A DNA stretch of 64,000 nucleotides from Aphrocallistes beatrix (GCA_963281255.1 OY725490.1:2294001-2358000), one strand, 5' to 3'. Shown: positions 11,401 through 22,088, numbered from the stretch's first letter. A program made the numbers and translations. The notes: generated from the sequence alone by a model not told the origin.

Positions 11401-14400
11401 GGAATGAATTTCTATCTACCAAAATAAAATTAGAGATGATGGTACATTTGCAGGCAAATATTGGTCAAAAGTCAGATTTAGTTTGTGTAAATGACCACAG
11501 TGGAAATATAAACTGGTAATAAATACATCTTGAGACGTTTATGTTAGAGCTTGCTCAGTGTGAGAATTTGAAATCTTTCTACTGGGAGCTGATACGTATT
11601 CAGCAGTTGAAATTACAAGTATATCATCTATACATATTTCATGAGATAACTTATATAATCGAATATGTGTAATTTTACAACTCTGGTTGTGTTTTTGAAG
11701 TTGCACAATCTATCTTTTGACTGACATTTCCTTTACCTTTTCATACTTGATTGTCTTGGATTGTCTTTGAGATTTAGATAGAATTATCTTTCTAAACATT
11801 AATTATAAAGCTAATATCGTATAACTTATTCCAACCAGTTACGCATATTTATTTCAATAGCAACGACACTACAAATTGCTACCTCCAGTTTTGTATCAAC
11901 AACATCCCAGAAACCAGAATCAACAGCTACTACCACTGCTCCTACAGTTCCTGTGTCCGAGAACCAGATCAAACCAAGTTAGTAGTAAATAGAAATGTTA
12001 ATACAGGTGACAGGTTCATCTTTGAAGTTGTTTGAATGATCAATCAACGAAACTGTTCATTGTAATTATTACTGCTTTAAAACCTGCCAATGCCATGGAG
12101 TCAATTCTATTTATAGTATTAACTCCATATTTGTTTACTTTCCCGCCCAAATAACACCGAAATTAGTAAAATCCATTGTCCATCGATGATAAGACGTATA
12201 GAGAATATTATTTGATAAAATTGTACTTTATAATATTGTTATAGTGGATTGCAATGAAGATATGGTCATATTCTTAGAAGATAAGTGCACAACCTTACAG
12301 GTAAGAATGTAAATATACTATGAATATTCTGGATTGTATGTTATTGTTCTCATGCAGGAACATGATGATGATATCACAGACGTAGACATGATGGTAAGTT
12401 ATTATTGCTCATGATTATAGCTTGAACGAATTTATCAGTTTTCAATAATGTTTCGAGTTGCAGTCATTAAATTAGTCTTGGGGTCAAATCTATTTATAGT
12501 AATGATCCTGCATTTATATGAATTCCCGCCAAAAACCGGAATGAGTTATTAATAACAATCAAGCCTATTTCAAACCAGTTTTTAGAATTTGTTTACTTCA
12601 TTTAACTATTGTAAACAAAAATGAACAAATAAATTAACATATAGATTTGACAATATGATATTCGAAATCTACACTCCTAAAATCCCTTGTCAACCTTTAG
12701 AAGCTTGCCTCTAGCCCATTTTTGTCCTTAGCCTATTTTGGGAATTTGTATATACAGTACATGCAGATACATCAGGGTTGCCGTGGGAATGGGAATCTGT
12801 GGGAATTCCCATAGGAAAACCCACAGATTTCCATATAGGATGGAAATGGGAATGACTTTAAGGCTATGGGTATTCCCATATGTGGGAATCTGTGGATTTA
12901 TGTGGGATTTCCTGTGAGATTCCGCGTAAGTTTCTGTGGGATTTCCTGTGGGTTTCTGTGGGATTCTGTAGGAATGGGATGGGAATTGAAATTCCATTCC
13001 CATGGCTACCCTGAGATACATGTACTATATGCATGTTTAAATGTGTATATACATCAGTGCTCTACAAATGCGGTGGTTTAGTGGCCACCAAAATTAAGTG
13101 ATAAACCTCGAAAATCCTGAACCCGGTGGCTAACTAAGCCACCAAATCCATCCTTTTTTTCAATTAAAGATATTCAGTTAATAATGTAGTGAAGATACAC
13201 CCTAAGAAATAATTCCTGGAATTGTGGTACTACAGTTTGTTTCAAAAGTAAGCAACGGCTGGCCAAATGCAATTACTCTAACTTAGCTGAATTAGAAATC
13301 GCTATATAAAAAATATATAAAAAAAAGTGGGAGACTTTTACCCCCGATTTCCTTGAAAATTTCATTCTCTCAATGCCGAAGCGATTGAAAAAGTGTATAA
13401 TTTCAAAAGGGAAAAAAATAAATTACTAAGCTTTGTAAAAAACAAAAACCTATCGATATTGAAACCATTACTAGTAGATTATTTATTCCTACTATCCAAA
13501 CCCATTCAAATATTTAGCTATGCATTTAGTGCCAGTACTTTTGAAACAAACTGTATCAGACAATTCGGTCTCAATTGTAATCGGTTTTAAATATTCCTAG
13601 ATTTTTGGCGACTACTCAGAAGAAGTGGAGAGAGTGTTATTGGTTTTAATCACAGACCTATCTTTAAATAGTTCAGAAGCAATCCGAATAGAGATTAATG
13701 GGACTAGTAAGTAGAACACCGATGTAAACATCTTTAAATAAACAAACAAATGAGTGTTACATTCTTTAAACCTATCTAGCTGTTGTTTTGGCGAACTTAC
13801 CTACTGGAGATAACGCTTCAATCAATATTACTAGCAGCATCAGCATATCTACAGACCCGGATAGTTTTGCAAGTAAGAATTACTAACTACCTAACCTGTT
13901 GAATAGGAACTTGTTAGTTCAAAATGTAGAAATGATTTCCAACTAGCTTAGTTTTGAATCTTAAAAATTTACCATACAAAATGTATTATTTTCAATTTTA
14001 CTAAGGAGTAAAATTTATTAGTTTATTTCTTAAACTCAGCGATACTTCACGCGAATGAAATTTGGTCACTACAAGTTCTATAGTGCATCAAAACTAATAT
14101 ACTATTGACTTTAACTTAACATTACATAGGCGATACAACATTAGCTGCTTTGGTGATGAGTAGTAGTGACTCAGAAGAAATATTACAAACTCTCACAGAT
14201 TCTACAATGTAAGAGTAGCGATGTGATATTTGTTGCAATCATTTTAATTCTTCGATTAATCTACTAAGTAGGAGAAGCGAATTTTTCATCTATAAACGCT
14301 ATTTCTATATAAACTAATCACTATTATAAGAGTGGATCCTTGCTGAGTATTTGTGGTCTCACAACTTAAGTTATTTTATGTTTCTAACCAATAGAAATGT

Positions 14401-17400
14401 TATTTCTATGTTATTATTCTGAAATGCTTTGAAGGACTACATTCGTTAGAGTTGTCTGCCATTTGCTCAGTATTTATTGTGTGGTACTACATTAGTGTAA
14501 TATATATTAGGATGTATCACTCTGTTTTGTATGTAGGATGTTCATTAGCGATATCTGCATCCTGGTTTCAGACAATGAACTCTCTGGAACAATATCGCTG
14601 GTCTTCACATACAATACAGCATTGGTAATTCAATGTTCCATTAATTGTATCTTTGTTTATTGTTATTTACATCTGACTATTTAGTTTGGGGATGAGGATA
14701 TAACCTGCAATTTCTATAACAACGTTACATCGTAAGTTTGAATTTGAATATTATGAAAAATTAATATAAATTGCTATTGAATACATATATTCAATGCATC
14801 GCCATTCTATTCTCGCTATTTATAGTGTTTGGTCTTCAGAAGGAATTGAAACGGTTAGAAGTGGAGATGTCATAGAATGTGTGACCAACCATTTCACTTC
14901 CTTTGCACTGCTTGTTACATTCGAAAAAAACAATTCTACAGCCGTGAGTATTAGAATTATATATCTCAATACTTGGGACAATTACAAACTGTTTTATTTA
15001 ATTTTACACGTAGATTAGCATTGTACATATATAATAGACCTCGTTGATACGAACAAGGATAATGCGAACAGATATTTTATCCTTTACGGATGAAAATACA
15101 TGTAAATCACTCCGGCTATAAGAATTCGGGAGAATTCGAACAGTGTTTTTATTAATGAGGTTCTACTGTGTATGAACACTTCTGATTCTGATACTTTTAA
15201 ACCAGCAACCTGATTAAACTCGATTGTAGATATAGGCAGTCAATATTTAATTATATTTTTGAAAAGAGCGAATAAATAAATGAAATTATCATTCTACTTA
15301 GTTCTAGTATATATATTAGTTTCTTCATTGTAAATATCTGATGGAGATTCTAGATACAGTCCATGATTGTAGGATGAAATGGAGAGAACGATTCAAGGAT
15401 ATCTCAGCATGGGACTGTGCATAGCATCTCTCATCTTTCTCGTGACTTCTCTAATTCTGTATGCATGTGTAGGGTGAGTTATAGAATTGCAATTCGATTT
15501 GAAACACACAAATAGAAATATTAACTATACGGTAATAAATGTTTTCACATAACATTACAACTGTATGCTTTGTAGAAAGAAGTTTTTCCTTCGAGATCTG
15601 AACATAATCCATCTGAACTACATCCTCGCTCTCATATTGGCTCTCGTCTCTTTCCTCGTCTATTCAGTTCTGTTTGCAGCTAAAATAGAAATTATGCCTT
15701 TCGTAAGTAAATATGTTTTACATTGGATAAAGTAATCGTAATATTTTTTCAATTTCATTTGGTTGAGAAGAATTACTAAACTATTCGTGTTGTTTAGAGC
15801 ATCGGATGCAAAGCTATAGCATTCCTGAATCACTACTTCTGGCTGAGTGTGTTCAGTTGGAACTTCTGTGAAGCGCTGCACATAATCCTAGCTCTCTACA
15901 GCTACAAGCTCTCCAACGCGAGGCACTACTGGTGGCTCATCATCGTAGGATGGGGTAGATATATGACTGCTTATTTCAATGTGGAAGAATTTTATGTATT
16001 TATAATCTTTGCGAAATATTTCAATGTAGAAGTTGCAAATGTGGAATATAATAACGTATATTGCATACAGTGGTCTCCATTAGACCGAAAATATCGAATG
16101 GTTACATCTGGACTAGCAATTTCTAAGATTGCTCGTTGATACATTTTGAAATTTTTTAAGATTCCTGTAAATGGAGAACAATTTTAATTTCTTTGATTTT
16201 AGGTTTTCCAGTTCCAATCGTGGTCATTACTCTTGGAGTTGCATACGATTACTACACAAACATGGAAGATAACATGTAAAGAAACGAGCATATTTATATC
16301 TCAGATATCTTCACTTGATTTATCAATATCCTCCAATAGATGCTTTCTAAATAGAGACAGAGGTGTCATTTTGGCATTTCTCGTTCCCATATACTTCTTA
16401 ATCCTGGTCAGTTATGATGCTACTACATCTTAAGAGCACAATAGACATACACATGTGATGTCTACAATATAATATACAGTATAATAAAGATTCTCTAATT
16501 GAATAGTTCCGTACTGGAGAGTTAATGAGCTGTTCATCTAGGTAAACACTGGGATTCTGATATTCGTGGTTGTAGTTACAATCTATGTTCAGAGAAAAAG
16601 AACTTTTAAGAAATATATTTGGTAAGAAATAATATTTAGTCTCACATCTTAAATGTGCCTATTAAACTTAGACGTTTATTGCCTTAAAGTAGTTTATTTT
16701 CCTTAACTTATAATTGAATGTGTGTGTCGTATAGTTCTCTGCTGTGTGGGACAGCTACCACACTGCCACTGCTAGGACTGCCCTGGGTGGCTGGAATCCT
16801 CCCCAACCTATCCGGTCTGCTACGAAACGACAGCATAGCATGGCTCAGCTACGTCTTCGTGGTAGTCAACGCTTCACAGGTAGTTACCTTGTTTGTCAGT
16901 AATTATTATGCAGAAAACAGTTTAATTTTGTGCCTGAGGGGGATACAAGCTGGCACTTGGGATCAGAGACTTGGTATATGTACAAGAATGTAGGCATTTT
17001 AGCTGGTAATAATTATAAGAGCAAATTATAGCTTGTTTGTAATAAATAATACAGTATGTAAAAGTAAATAACAAAAAGTATTCGTAAAAGTGCTGTTTTG
17101 GAAAACTACGTATAGTGAAATAAACCTACAGTCCATGGTTATAAACCTGTTCCTGTCTATTTAGGGAATCCTCTTCTTCTGCATTCACGTCATAAGGAAT
17201 GATCAGGTAACTCACATTTACTGCAAACCAAATGTATTATCATTATCCAGCATTTGTGAGTGCTTACACTGAGTCTTGATTCTTTCACGATAAGAATGGA
17301 AAGAAAATAACATCCAAGATAGAATATGCATCCAATAAAGTCTAAATAAATTCGGGGCTGTTCATATGTTTTGTTAATATCAAGAATCAAATTATGCTTT

Positions 17401-17861
17401 CTTTTTAGAATTAGTTAACTTTGTGTGACAACAAGTTATCATAATGTTATATATTGTATGTAATTAGGTTTTAGAGAAACTGTGTAAACTCTCACCTCCT
17501 GACACTAATGAGGAAGTAGAGAAGAATTCTCAGAACAAGGTAAAGTATTGAGCAACCTTCAGAGGCAAATATTGATTTTATGAGTCAATTATACTTGTAT
17601 TTATGAATTAAACAGTGACTGTTGCTAGAAGGCCACCTTGAACATGCAAATTTATGAATATTTTAGGATATCAACAATGGAACGAATGGAAATGGTCACA
17701 AGAAAATTTCAAAAGGAATGAGAACTCCGAATGACTTCTCTAACACGACTGAAGCTGGAAATTATTTGACTAAAGATAGCTCAACCTTCCTCACTCAGAG
17801 GATTGCAGACCTACCTTCCGACATTGCAATAGAAAATCCTACTTTCAAGAATAGTTATTAA
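8414..17861 (+). CDS. Gene B: adhesion GPCR with Ig-like and C-type lectin domains, 26 exons
   Basis: Exons: 8414-8495, 9009-9284, 9398-9712, 9871-9990, 10125-10496, 10674-11075, 11275-11340, 11861-11977, 12245-12300, 12358-12393, 13601-13706, 13780-13872, 14130-14208, 14537-14624, 14685-14731, 14826-14943, 15373-15473, 15576-15702, 15798-15954, 16203-16275, 16340-16406, 16542-16621, 16735-16879, 17165-17206, 17468-17539, 17667-17861. They sum to 3432 nt with every junction in phase (1143 aa plus TAA). Order: signal peptide (1-about 25), Ig-like 1 (28-119), Ig-like 2 (120-224), Cys-containing linker (to 264), CTLD 1 (to 388), CTLD 2 (to 522), Thr/Ser/Pro stalk (to 583), GAIN-like region and GPS (to about 780), 7TM (to about 1055), cytoplasmic tail. 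The ATG opens a hydrophobic leader in the first exon. Role inferred: plasma-membrane recognition receptor binding carbohydrate or protein ligands. The GAIN part is short, so an exon between 12393 and 13601 may be lost or missed. Confidence 0.88.
8619..8810 (-). repeat. Dispersed MITE-like repeat, copy 2 of 3 (intron 1 of gene B)
   Basis: Reverse-complement copy of the repeat at 1641-1819 and 49661-49848: TACTGCCCTCCAG at one end and AGGAGCGTCTCGCCCTCC at the other. Lies inside the first intron of gene B, where it creates no splice signals I can recognise. Confidence 0.7.
9009..9712 (+). other. Gene B exons 2-3: two Ig-like domains
   Basis: Exon 2 carries the Ig signature: L-E-C in strand B and H-T-G-E-Y-D-C in strand F, close to the D-x-G-x-Y-x-C consensus. 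Exon 3 has Y-L-S-C and a later L-T-C, consistent with a second, more divergent Ig fold. Both are symmetrical phase 1-1 exons, the usual form of shuffled extracellular modules. Exon 4 (9871-9990) is a Pro/Cys-containing linker. Confidence 0.7.
10125..11075 (+). other. Gene B exons 5-6: two C-type lectin-like domains
   Basis: Each exon is one CTLD. CTLD 1: C-Y-R-V opening, W-D-D-A-Q-A-N-C helix, C-W-I-G-L-R-R-D, F-S-A-W-K-D-G and a K-P-C-N-D ... C-S-V-C end. CTLD 2: C-Y-Q-L, F-E-C-E-L-L-G-S, Y-W-T-G-L-R-R-E-D, F-D-S-W-K-D-G-Y-P-G and K-P-C-N-D ... Y-L-C. The W-I-G-L/W-T-G-L core and paired Cys are intact. The calcium-site EPN or QPD and WND motifs are absent (K-P-C-N-D takes the place of WND), so calcium-dependent sugar binding is doubtful; protein or lipid ligands are possible. 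Confidence 0.88.
11275..11977 (+). other. Gene B exons 7-8: Thr/Ser/Pro stalk
   Basis: Two phase 1-1 exons (11275-11340 and 11861-11977) encode about 60 residues dominated by Thr, Ser, Pro, Ala and Gln, e.g. E-T-T-V-Q-P and S-T-A-T-T-T-A-P-T-V-P. This is the composition of an O-glycosylated spacer. It places the lectin modules away from the GAIN region. Gene C may have an analogous but much longer repeat-coded stalk. Confidence 0.75.
12553..12680 (+). repeat. Dispersed AT-rich repeat in intron of gene B
   Basis: Runs from AATAACAATCAAGCCTATTT to AATCTACACTCCTAAAA and matches about 1500-1640 in the homologous intron of gene A. Reversed relatives are at 7470-7680 and 57165-57305. Because both receptor introns hold it, it may predate the A/B duplication. 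Confidence 0.55.
12773..13013. mobile_element. hAT-type MITE with 8-bp target duplication
   Basis: Inverted ends CAGGGTTGCCGTGGGAATGG and, from the right, CAGGGTAGCCATGGGAATGG. AGATACAT is repeated at 12765-12772 and 13014-13021. The interior is a degenerate GGGAATCTGTGGG-like low-complexity run on both strands. 241 bp, non-coding; sits in the intron between gene B exons 10 and 11. Confidence 0.88.
13233..13553. mobile_element. Tc1/mariner-type MITE, absent from the paralogous intron of gene A
   Basis: Perfect inverted ends of 18 bp: CAGTTTGTTTCAAAAGTA at 13233 and its reverse complement ending at 13553, flanked by TA on both sides (13231-13232, 13554-13555). The homologous intron of gene A (about 3530-3550) has the uninterrupted site with one TA. 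321 bp, no transposase; short ORFs inside are chance. Confidence 0.92.
15034..15166. repeat. Short MITE-like element in intron of gene B
   Basis: Imperfect inverted ends TAGACCTCGTTGATACGAAC and, from the right, TAGAACCTCATTAATAAAAAC-like sequence, about 130 bp. It lies in the intron just after the GPS exon and is not present in gene A, which has no intron there. Confidence 0.5.
15373..17861 (+). other. Gene B exons 17-26: seven-helix domain and tail
   Basis: Helix 1 is in 15373-15473, helix 2 in 15576-15702, helix 3 in 15798-15954 (H-Y-F-W-L-S-V-F-S-W-N-F-C-E-A), helix 4 begins at the end of that exon and continues at 16203, helix 5 is in 16340-16621, helix 6 in 16735-16879 (L-L-G-L-P-W-V-A-G-I-L), helix 7 runs from there into 17165-17206 (V-N-A-S-Q-G-I-L-F-F). 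These match class B2 hallmarks. The last two exons encode a hydrophilic tail ending P-T-F-K-N-S-Y. In contrast to genes A and C this 7TM is split by eight introns. Confidence 0.85.
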
Positions 17862-19015
17862 GCTAAAAAATATTGTATGTCTTGAAATCTGTAATGCATA
17901 TTATTCTCAATAATTGTTAGATATGAAAGAACTTCTTCTCCAACACCTGCCTTACAGAGAGCAAAATTTTATACAATCTTAATTACGAGGCACCACGTAC
18001 AACACTATTAGGAGCATTTCTCACACATTATAGTATGATGGAGAGAATTTTATCTTTTGCGATTTAATTTAGTTATTTTACAACTCATGATTCGTTTGTT
18101 AGATAAAATATTTTTCTTCTTTTGAACACAACATGAACCATATTGAAGTCAACTCAAACCTAAAATATGCACATTTTGTGATCTTAATTGCCTGAGTTGT
18201 CTAAGTACTCATGCAATTAGACTGCAATATTATATCTTGGATCCAACCTATGAAGTGTTCAAATGCTGATCCTGTTCTACCACCTCCTGTCTACAATTAT
18301 ACATAAATGTCAGTGCCCGATATTCTGGTGGATTAGTGCCGATAGCCACTAAACGATAAGCCATCAAATTCCTGAGCTTGGTGGCTACTAAACCACTAAT
18401 TTTATTGAATTGCTGGTCTGAATGAAATGCTGGTATTTCAGTAACTTTACTGGTCCGCTGGTTTTGTCTGCAGACCAGTATTTGGCTGGCGACATGGGGT
18501 GTATGAATATAGTAGTAATATCCAGAATTTATTATAGCACACATTTTCTTCAGAATATGCGAAAATTATAAGAGGAATTTTAAACACTTGTGGTTTCATA
18601 CTGAATTTAGTTCCGATGCTTTCAAACTAAATAAATTATTCGCAAATCCCATCGTCACGTCAAAATCACAGAATTTCGCGCAAAAACAATTGTCTTCTAA
18701 AATTACACCTGAAATTTCAAAATTCTATGATGAATGATCTTTCTAATAAATTCTTAACTGATAAACAAACAAAAAAGACAAAAATTTTGTTTAATAATGT
18801 AGAACAGATATCATAAAGCATATTATATATTATCACAGATGTGTGAAGAAACATAAAATCCACCACGGAAATAAAATATTGTCGATCACAAATATTACAA
18901 AAAATTCATAAAATTAAACAAATGTTGAAATAGAGACGACATAAACTAGGGCTAATAGAGGGAGAAAGAAGCAGAATAAGAAGAGAGGATGAGTGTACTA
19001 CTAGGAGACTAAGAT
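17862..19015. other. Convergent intergenic region, gene B to NHL copy 1; template of a repeated flank
   Basis: AT-rich, no credible ORF. Blocks such as CAACACTATTAGGAGCATTT, the GTGGATTAGTG/CACTAATTTTA segment and GATGAGTGTACTACTAGGAG near 18985 recur before NHL copies 5, 6, 7 and 8 (31480-33000, 40740-41240, 45060-46755, 51540-52860). This shared flank shows that the duplicated unit spanned the receptor 3' end and the NHL gene. Confidence 0.65.
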
Positions 19016-20230
19016 TCAGTATTTCTGAAAGCAGTCATTCTTTACACCGCAGTTAACACATAAAATAGATCCACTGTTATCTAGTGCTATACCACGTGAG
19101 AACTTGAGATGTCCTCTTCCTAATGAGTGCTTGAGAATTCCATTAGGAGAGAATGTACGAATTTCTGATGGGTCTTCGCTTGAAATAAGAAAGTTACCTC
19201 TGGAATCAATTGTAAAAAAGCAGGCAGTAGTCATTGGTTCTTTCTGTCCTCTAAGCTTGATTGTGTTCTCAAGGCGACAATCCTTGTTATAGCAATAAAC
19301 TTCATTTTGTTTTAGAGATAGTATGTAGATAGAGTTAGCATGGATAGTGATGTCATATGGATATTTGATTTCTCCGTAAGCAAAATCTTTCAGGTATTTA
19401 AGTTCAGAATCGAATATGTTAATCCGTTGTATGCTAGGATCACACACATAAACCAAACCTTCCTCATAACACAGACCTTTTATATCACTGAAGCATCCTG
19501 GTGCAGTACCTCTTGAACCAGCTTTCTTCAAAAACTTTCCAGATTTATTGAACTTAAGTAAACATGTTTCTTGATCAGTCACGAATACTTCATTTTCTGA
19601 CAAACAAATTCCATGAGGAGCTTTCAAGTATTCATGAGTGAAAGATCGTAAATAATCTCCGTTAATACTCAAGACTTGAATACGATTGTTGCTATCATCC
19701 ACTACATAAACCTCGTTAGTGTTTCTATCAATCGATATTCCTCTAGGATTCATAAACTGTCCATTCTTACGACCTCGTGAACATTTTTTAAGAATTGGAT
19801 TTCCCCTCCCTACGTACTCAGAAAGTAACTCAATGAGATCTGTTTCTTCGATTCCTTTCAGGATTTGTTCGGATGGACAACGAAATTCAATCAGATTCAG
19901 ATTTACATTTACACTCGGAGCTTTCATTTCCTTTTTCGAACGGATCTTCGCTTCGAAGCTCTCTTTTATCGGATCCAGATCTTCTCCAAGTAGATTGCTG
20001 GTCATCACACTAACTGCATTATCTCTCACTATTCGGAGTTGCTTGATTGCTTCGTCTAGTTGTATGTTATTATCATGAGCTGACTTCACAGCTGACAGAC
20101 GAGATAACAAGTCTTGTTTACGTGTCTCTAAAGCTTGAAACAATTCTTCAAATGTTTGAAAGATTTCTCTTTCCAAAGCTTGAAACTTTCTATCGAAATC
20201 ACTTTCTCTCGTAACTCCTGCAGTTGCCAT
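19016..20230 (-). CDS. NHL copy 1: coiled-coil plus NHL-repeat protein, 404 aa
   Basis: Intronless coding exon starting MATAG. Residues about 8-75 are charged and Leu-rich, with heptad-like L-E-R-E-I-F-Q-T-F-E-E-L (coiled coil). From about 155 come six NHL-type blades, e.g. G-Q-F-M-N-P-R-G-I-S-I-D then V-Y-V-V-D-D-S-N-N-R-I-Q-V: a six-bladed propeller. It ends N-D-C-F-Q-K-Y, like most copies. No RING or B-box is present, so it resembles the C-terminal half of TRIM-NHL proteins. Role inferred: scaffold or RNA/protein binding, unproven. An acceptor (ATATAG) lies six bases upstream of the ATG, so a non-coding first exon is likely. It has a two-residue insert (N-L) near residue 112 relative to the other copies. 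Confidence 0.88.
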   Translation of the reverse strand: MATAGVTRESDFDRKFQALEREIFQTFEELFQALETRKQDLLSRLSAVKSAHDNNIQLDEAIKQLRIVRDNAVSVMTSNLLGEDLDPIKESFEAKIRSKKEMKAPSVNVNLNLIEFRCPSEQILKGIEETDLIELLSEYVGRGNPILKKCSRGRKNGQFMNPRGISIDRNTNEVYVVDDSNNRIQVLSINGDYLRSFTHEYLKAPHGICLSENEVFVTDQETCLLKFNKSGKFLKKAGSRGTAPGCFSDIKGLCYEEGLVYVCDPSIQRINIFDSELKYLKDFAYGEIKYPYDITIHANSIYILSLKQNEVYCYNKDCRLENTIKLRGQKEPMTTACFFTIDSRGNFLISSEDPSEIRTFSPNGILKHSLGRGHLKFSRGIALDNSGSILCVNCGVKNDCFQKY

Positions 20231-21865
20231 TAATCCTATATTGGATATGATAAAATATTTCCGAACGAAACTGGATCAGTAGCCCAAGTTTTCCCTTCCA
20301 TTACATTTTCGCATGACTATTGATTCAACTGATTTCATTTGTATTATAATAATGGGGATAAAGTTGAGTAAGTTTTTTTTTCTTTTTTGTACAGTAATAA
20401 ACTATACAATAAATAGTCAATTGATTTTCTGGATAAATTTTAGTAACACTTACATTTGCTTATTAGCATTTGTCTTCAATTATTTCACTTTAATGTTAGA
20501 ATTTGCATTTGTACATTTCTACTTGACACAAAAACGAATAAAACGAAAATAGCATAGGATTTAGGAGAGTATTTTGATAGGAAGTAATTTACAATGCTTC
20601 ATTAAACTAGGTTTTAGAGTATCATGAACTATTGATCTTGGTTACAGGATACGACAGACCATTATATATTGAATAAATAGGAAGGAGCACTCCTCAAAAC
20701 GTTCTCAATTTCAAAAAGGTTCTGTCATATTAAAAAGGTTGAGAAGCACTGATCTAAATATGGCTAAACAATAGCGACGGTTGTGTTTGAATCAAGTGCG
20801 AATAATCCTCATTTAGGCCCAAATAGCATCCGACTAATCACAAATACAATAACGGATTCAGACTAAGTTCAAATAACCACAAATATTCCCACAAACTAGC
20901 CTCCAAATGCTTGTGTGAAAGTATAGATATTTTTAGAACTAGTGAGCCATGAAATATTCCACCTTAGCTTTATAAGGATACTATGATTTTAAAGATTTCC
21001 GCTGAAAGTATGGAAATATGTACATTTGAAACCAAAACAACCTAACTACACATTCTAATCGAATAATTTCGAGCCCTTTAGCTCGAATATTTACTGCTAC
21101 TAGGTATGCGTAACTAATCAACTTCACAGATATAATGATGGTGGTTAATGACAATCTACGTAGAGTACATTATGACTGTAGCAACAACGAATTAAGTTGA
21201 GGACTCAAAACTGGGTAATTTTGAATTATAAAAAACGAATTTGAAACCGAATAGAGGAATACACAATGAATACATGCCTACTTCACCCGTCCCGTCCCGT
21301 ACCGAAAATTATTTATTCCTGTAAAGCCATATTTGAGTGCTTAACATCGAAGTACAAAGACCAGCATGACATCGTCTGCTATTCCTTCACTTTTGTCCTT
21401 CATAAAATATTTGTTTACACAGGATCATTCAATAAATACTAACTTATTTCTGGTTGAGCAGTGTATGAGCAGGGATTTTTCTATTTATAGTAGATGCCCA
21501 TAATAGTTTCAACCGGAATGACGTGACACATTCCAGGGGCAACCGTGGGATAATATATAAGATATACGTAATCACTAACTCGCATAACACTTAACCATCC
21601 CTGTTAAGCCATTGCTTAATCTAAGATCTTCCTCAGTGGTCCTGGAAGGATTTAGAAGTTATTTTGATATTCTAGGCACAGAGAAAATACTTTTTGGGAA
21701 AACTTAGCCGATTAATGCAATAAATCAATAATTGATACTCAATACAACTCACCTCAAATGAATTCCAAGGAATGATAACAAGAGTTTGATAGGTTAATAT
21801 TGTAATAAAGAAATGTTAGAAGTATAGTTAGAATGAATTATTGAAGCACATCATCAGTACAGTTG

Positions 21866-21881
21866 TTCTTATACTGAAACT
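21866..21881 (-). promoter_or_regulatory. Conserved TATA-like promoter core, NHL copy 1
   Basis: On the minus strand AGTTTCAGTATAAGAA, followed by ACAACTGTACT. Equivalent blocks occur upstream of copies 2, 3, 5, 6, 7 and 8 at a similar distance (about 110-125 bp) from a GAG|GTGAGT or GAG|GTCAGT donor. Conservation among otherwise diverged spacers suggests a core promoter and a short non-coding first exon. Prediction only. Confidence 0.55.
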
Positions 21882-22088
21882 AGTGTGAGACTATACTGTT
21901 TAGTCCAAAATAGAATCAACTACTAACATCTCAAATTACAAGAATAGTAAATCAAATATATTTACATTACTTCTCATAACAGCTATATAAACTCACCATC
22001 CTCCAATACTAATGCATTCTATTAGACATAAGAATATTGAGATATCGAAGCTTTTCATACTTAGAATTAGAATATTCAACACACATAG

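Larger units (their letters stand above)
12245..14943 (+). other. Gene B exons 9-16: GAIN-like region and GPS
   Basis: Exons 9-10 (12245-12300, 12358-12393) encode an acidic segment with D-C-N-E-D-M-V-I-F-L-E-D-K-C. Exons 11-16 give beta-strand-like sequence leading to the GPS: C-N-F-Y-N-N-V, W-S-S-E-G-I, E-C-V-T-N-H-F-T-S-F. His 774 and Thr 776 flank the predicted cleavage point. Compared with a canonical GPS, the Cys after W-S-x-x-G and the Cys two residues before His are both absent, i.e. one whole disulfide. Exons 9-16 and their introns are duplicated in gene A. Confidence 0.8.

Noticed and set aside
12728-13081. Opposed ORFs with P-x-G-N-P-like or G-F-P-V-like repeats
   Set aside because: They translate the low-complexity interior of a MITE with a clear 8-bp target duplication.
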